Shown: positions 61,404 to 64,000 of the stretch, in pieces | Position numbering within the stretch: the first letter of the stretch is position 1 | Layout: the number at the start of each line of letters is the position of its first letter | Source: JAGQPD01 sp020426865 | Lineage (GTDB): Bacteria; Planctomycetota; Planctomycetia; Pirellulales; Pirellulaceae | Assembly: GCA_041399065.1 (NCBI GenBank) | Contig: JAWKTN010000003.1 | Span: 434,001 to 498,000 of the forward strand | DNA: 64,000 nt | Direction: 5' to 3' | The notes under the pieces: generated by a model | Database searches by the model: none | Told to the model about the DNA's origin: nothing | Seen by the model: only the letters and a program-made list of their open reading frames with translations | Made by a program: the position numbers and the translations under genes

Positions 61404-64000
61404 TGTCCTTTCTCAAGCCAATGGTAGGTCAAGTCAATTGTCGACTTGCCAGGCGAAACGTCAAACAGCACGTGCAGATCCCGTCGATCGTCAACACCGA
61501 TCGACTCCAAGCGTTGACCCGTCTGCAGCTGAATTCGCAAGCCGTCGGCAAGTTGAAACGTGTTGGCATCAACTTGCGTGAGACCGCTCCCTGAAGCAAC
61601 TCGCAATCGCAACCCGCTACGCTCCGACCTGCTGGACATGGTGATGGTTCGCTGAAGAAACGCCTGGCCGTCTTCGCTGTCGATGCGATCGACAACGTAA
61701 TCATTGACGACAATGTCTTCGAAGCGGTATCGAAAAGCAGGACGCCGCAATTCATCCAGCTCATACCCCAAGAATCGATGCCTTGGAGGCCGTCCGTCAT
61801 CCACAACCCACGGACGAATGGCATCATCCAAATCGGGCCCATTGGAAAAAAACAATGCTCTTCCAAGAGGTCTCGCCACGCCGTGCCCTTGACTTCGAAA
61901 CACGCCACTCGGATCAGCAAATGGTCCCCGCCACAACATTGCCAGTCGCATCTGTTCGGCATCGTAAACCAGGTTGACCTGGCCCGGGTACCCCACGCCG
62001 ATCCCGCGTTTTCCCACTTGCGGCCAACTCCGTCGCAGCATCACCGCTTCTTCGGTGGCCAGTAACTGCATCGGCTCCTGCACCAGCCCCTTTGGCGCCC
62101 GCGCTTGCCGTCCATCCGCAAGGTACCGCCAAACGGCCTCGATCTGCAACGGCGAATCGCCGTTGAGAAACTCCGGGCGTATCGCCCGACCGTTTGGCCA
62201 AAACGTCGGCATTACAGTGCGAGGACTCAACCGCTGTGGGTCCCGCATGTAATGAATGAACCAATTCTTCTTTAGTCGATCGTACATCTCCGTCAAATCA
62301 ACTGCGGGCATGGTTGCAGCGGCTTTCAGCTGGTACGTATGGCATGCGATGCAATTGAGGCCGTCACGGCTGACCAGCTCAAAGCCGGCCGTATTTATCG
62401 CTTTGTCGTCGAGCAAAGTTGGCGATGGGATGGCCGGTTCGATGGCCGGCAAGTAATCCTCGTCAGCTTCTCCAAAAAGCTGGACCAGGTGCCCCACGTT
62501 ATCCGCACCAAATTGGGGCATCCGAGTCCTCATGTAGGGCCGAATCGCCCGACCAGAAACAAGTACTTGTCGCAACCATTTCGGATTCAATTTCGCGCCG
62601 ATGCCTGTCAACGTCGGTGGCAGGCGTCCTTGTGGCCCAAGATTCGGATTGGTCGTGAGGAAGTACTCGTCCAATTCACTCACACCACCCCATCCATTGC
62701 GTTCATGGCAGGCCACGCAATTGAATTTCGCCATCGCCAATTGGAGCTGCTCATCTCTGTTAAAGGGACGTCGCGGCATTGATGCCGCTGCCTGAATGGC
62801 TTGCCTCTGCTGATCGGTAACCGTGTACGCCGGCCACGCCCCGGCCGTCTCCGACAAACAACCACGACTACTCTCAAACCGAGTGTTCGCAACAGTCTGC
62901 GTCATGTCGCTGCCGACGACATCCGGCAGCTCGTGACATCGGACGCACCCAACTCGAACGAATTGATCGCGCCCGCGGACAACAAGTTTTGATTCCAGCC
63001 GGAATTCCGACACGGGCATCGGCCGTTCACGCAACAGAAAGGCAGCAATGTCGCTCGCTTCCCAATGCGTCAGCCGCATGTTCGGCATCCTGCCGGTCGC
63101 ACGTACTTTCTGTGGGTCCTCTAAAAACTCTGTCAAACTTCCAAGATTGTATTTTTCGGCAACATGGTCCAATGCGACACCGGTTCCCACGCGAGCGTTG
63201 TCGACCGCAAGCGAGTGGCAGGCGAGACATCCGACAACACGAAACAGCTCCTCTCCCCGTGTTCTGGCCAGCGGGTCTATTTCCGCTCGAACAACTTCGG
63301 CATTTCCCAGCGACATTACGAAATGTGTCAATTCAGTGGCAATGTCCGCGGCTTCCTGTTGTGGCCGGTGACGCAGCAATTGTGGCATGGATGTATCGCC
63401 GTGCGATGCACGCGGATCGAGGATGAATTCCCGGACAAACGACGGGTCAAGTCGTCCGTTGGACCACGTCAAGTCGGGTGCCTGAGACTTCGCGAACCCG
63501 AAATCACGAGCCAAATCAAGATGGCACGCTCCACAGTGGTATTGTTCGATAAGTACCCATCCCAGCAATTCCTTCGGCAATTCGCGATGGAGTTCGTCAC
63601 CCGAGGTTGACTGCCGGGCATGGTGTTCGTCGCGTAAGTGGATCATGTAACGCAACAGATCGAGAAACTGTTGGCGATCCCGAAGCTGATCTATCAGGTT
63701 GTCCGGCATTGCTGAAGCGTCGAGCTTCGTCTTCTCTTCGATGTCGTCGACATCGATCGACACCGTTCGTATGGGATCTGTCGCCGTACGCATGACAATG
63801 ATCCGGTCACGCTCGGATACCAAACGCCCGCTGAAGGTGCGGCCGTCACGCAGTAGTATCCGGTGTTGCTCATAACCCGCACGGATTGACCGCGACGGGT
63901 AAAGCAGCGATTCAGCGAGATACGTATCGCTCGCTGATTCATCGAGAGCTGCCAGGTCGGGCCCGACCTGATCATTCGCTCCGGCGACATGGCACGACGA
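61400..64000 (-). CDS. multihaem cytochrome c, 5' end outside the window
   Basis: The visible 866 residues are open to the right edge, which begins SSCHVAGANDQVGPDL, the end of a CxxCH haem site that would make a sixth haem. Full haem motifs seen in order: CGACH, CLACH, CVRCH, CVACH and CIACH (QYHCGACHLDLARD, VGCLACHSLAV, GCVRCHELPD, NCVACHERNG, NCIACHTYQL). The region after the first site (LLYPSRSIRAGYEQHRILLRDGRTFSGR) matches the C-terminal cytochrome module of large planctomycete membrane-associated dehydrogenases. A methionine-free stretch makes TTG 63823 a false start. The gene precedes the propeller gene in an operon and probably moves electrons from extracellular oxidation. Confidence 0.88.
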   Translation of the reverse strand, partial: SSCHVAGANDQVGPDLAALDESASDTYLAESLLYPSRSIRAGYEQHRILLRDGRTFSGRLVSERDRIIVMRTATDPIRTVSIDVDDIEEKTKLDASAMPDNLIDQLRDRQQFLDLLRYMIHLRDEHHARQSTSGDELHRELPKELLGWVLIEQYHCGACHLDLARDFGFAKSQAPDLTWSNGRLDPSFVREFILDPRASHGDTSMPQLLRHRPQQEAADIATELTHFVMSLGNAEVVRAEIDPLARTRGEELFRVVGCLACHSLAVDNARVGTGVALDHVAEKYNLGSLTEFLEDPQKVRATGRMPNMRLTHWEASDIAAFLLRERPMPVSEFRLESKLVVRGRDQFVRVGCVRCHELPDVVGSDMTQTVANTRFESSRGCLSETAGAWPAYTVTDQQRQAIQAAASMPRRPFNRDEQLQLAMAKFNCVACHERNGWGGVSELDEYFLTTNPNLGPQGRLPPTLTGIGAKLNPKWLRQVLVSGRAIRPYMRTRMPQFGADNVGHLVQLFGEADEDYLPAIEPAIPSPTLLDDKAINTAGFELVSRDGLNCIACHTYQLKAAATMPAVDLTEMYDRLKKNWFIHYMRDPQRLSPRTVMPTFWPNGRAIRPEFLNGDSPLQIEAVWRYLADGRQARAPKGLVQEPMQLLATEEAVMLRRSWPQVGKRGIGVGYPGQVNLVYDAEQMRLAMLWRGPFADPSGVFRSQGHGVARPLGRALFFSNGPDLDDAIRPWVVDDGRPPRHRFLGYELDELRRPAFRYRFEDIVVNDYVVDRIDSEDGQAFLQRTITMSSRSERSGLRLRVASGSGLTQVDANTFQLADGLRIQLQTGQRLESIGVDDRRDLHVLFDVSPGKSTIDLTYHWLEKGQ

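Noticed and set aside
1..64000. tRNA, rRNA, CRISPR or insertion sequence
   Set aside because: No cloverleaf-like block, repeat array, transposase motif or terminal inverted repeats were recognised by eye; small RNAs could still be missed.

Overview
The window looks like a chromosomal segment of a planctomycete, probably from the Pirellulaceae and their relatives. The evidence is the mix of families: DUF1501 and DUF1549/DUF1553 (cytochrome-c-like 'PSD1') pairs, a DUF1559 pseudopilin-like protein, giant secreted proteins with an N-terminal LExRxLLA signature, PEP-CTERM proteins with dockerin-like repeats of the type DAADYTxWKDNFG, and large multihaem cytochromes. No rRNA, tRNA, CRISPR array, insertion sequence or phage module was recognised.

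Layout. Positions 1-15.6 kb are mostly housekeeping: a PlsC-type acyltransferase, a SEC-C protein, ribD, two large secreted or lipoprotein genes of unknown role, a LigD-phosphoesterase-like protein, tyrS and ispD. From 15.6 to 19.2 kb there is a histidine kinase / NtrC-type sigma-54 activator pair, translationally coupled through an ATGA overlap, downstream of a secreted DUF2202 protein. Next is a large ADP-forming acyl-CoA ligase/GNAT fusion. From 22.7 to 25.5 kb an opposite-strand three-gene set encodes a hemerythrin, a class II glutamine amidotransferase and a pre-ATP-grasp (peptide-ligase-like) protein, with a class II histone-deacetylase-like amidohydrolase and a short-chain dehydrogenase just upstream.

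From 27.5 to 45.6 kb lie secreted and catabolic-looking genes: a 1629-residue lamin-tail/CotH/dockerin protein, a PEP-CTERM dockerin protein, glycosidase-like TIM-barrel proteins, a Uma2-type protein, the DUF1549-DUF1501 pair, an FG-GAP protein interrupted by one in-frame UGA, and a dockerin metalloprotease. From 45.6 to 49.0 kb are a secreted protein of unknown role, an ExeA-like ATPase and rsmE. From 49.1 to 56.3 kb three co-directional PEP-CTERM genes follow one another, the largest of which is a head-to-tail fusion of three complete precursors. The window ends with a DUF1559/EF-hand lipoprotein pair, a 5'-truncated animal-type haem peroxidase pseudogene, and a beta-propeller/multihaem cytochrome operon that runs off the right edge.

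The most notable observations are: (1) the 1401-codon frame encoding three PEP-CTERM precursors, each with its own signal peptide and sorting tail, as if it were a polyprotein; (2) the in-frame UGA followed by a hairpin at SECIS-like distance in an otherwise intact FG-GAP gene; and (3) the hemerythrin / class II amidotransferase / pre-ATP-grasp gene set, a possible small amide- or peptide-forming pathway. Function calls rest on motifs read by eye, without database searches.
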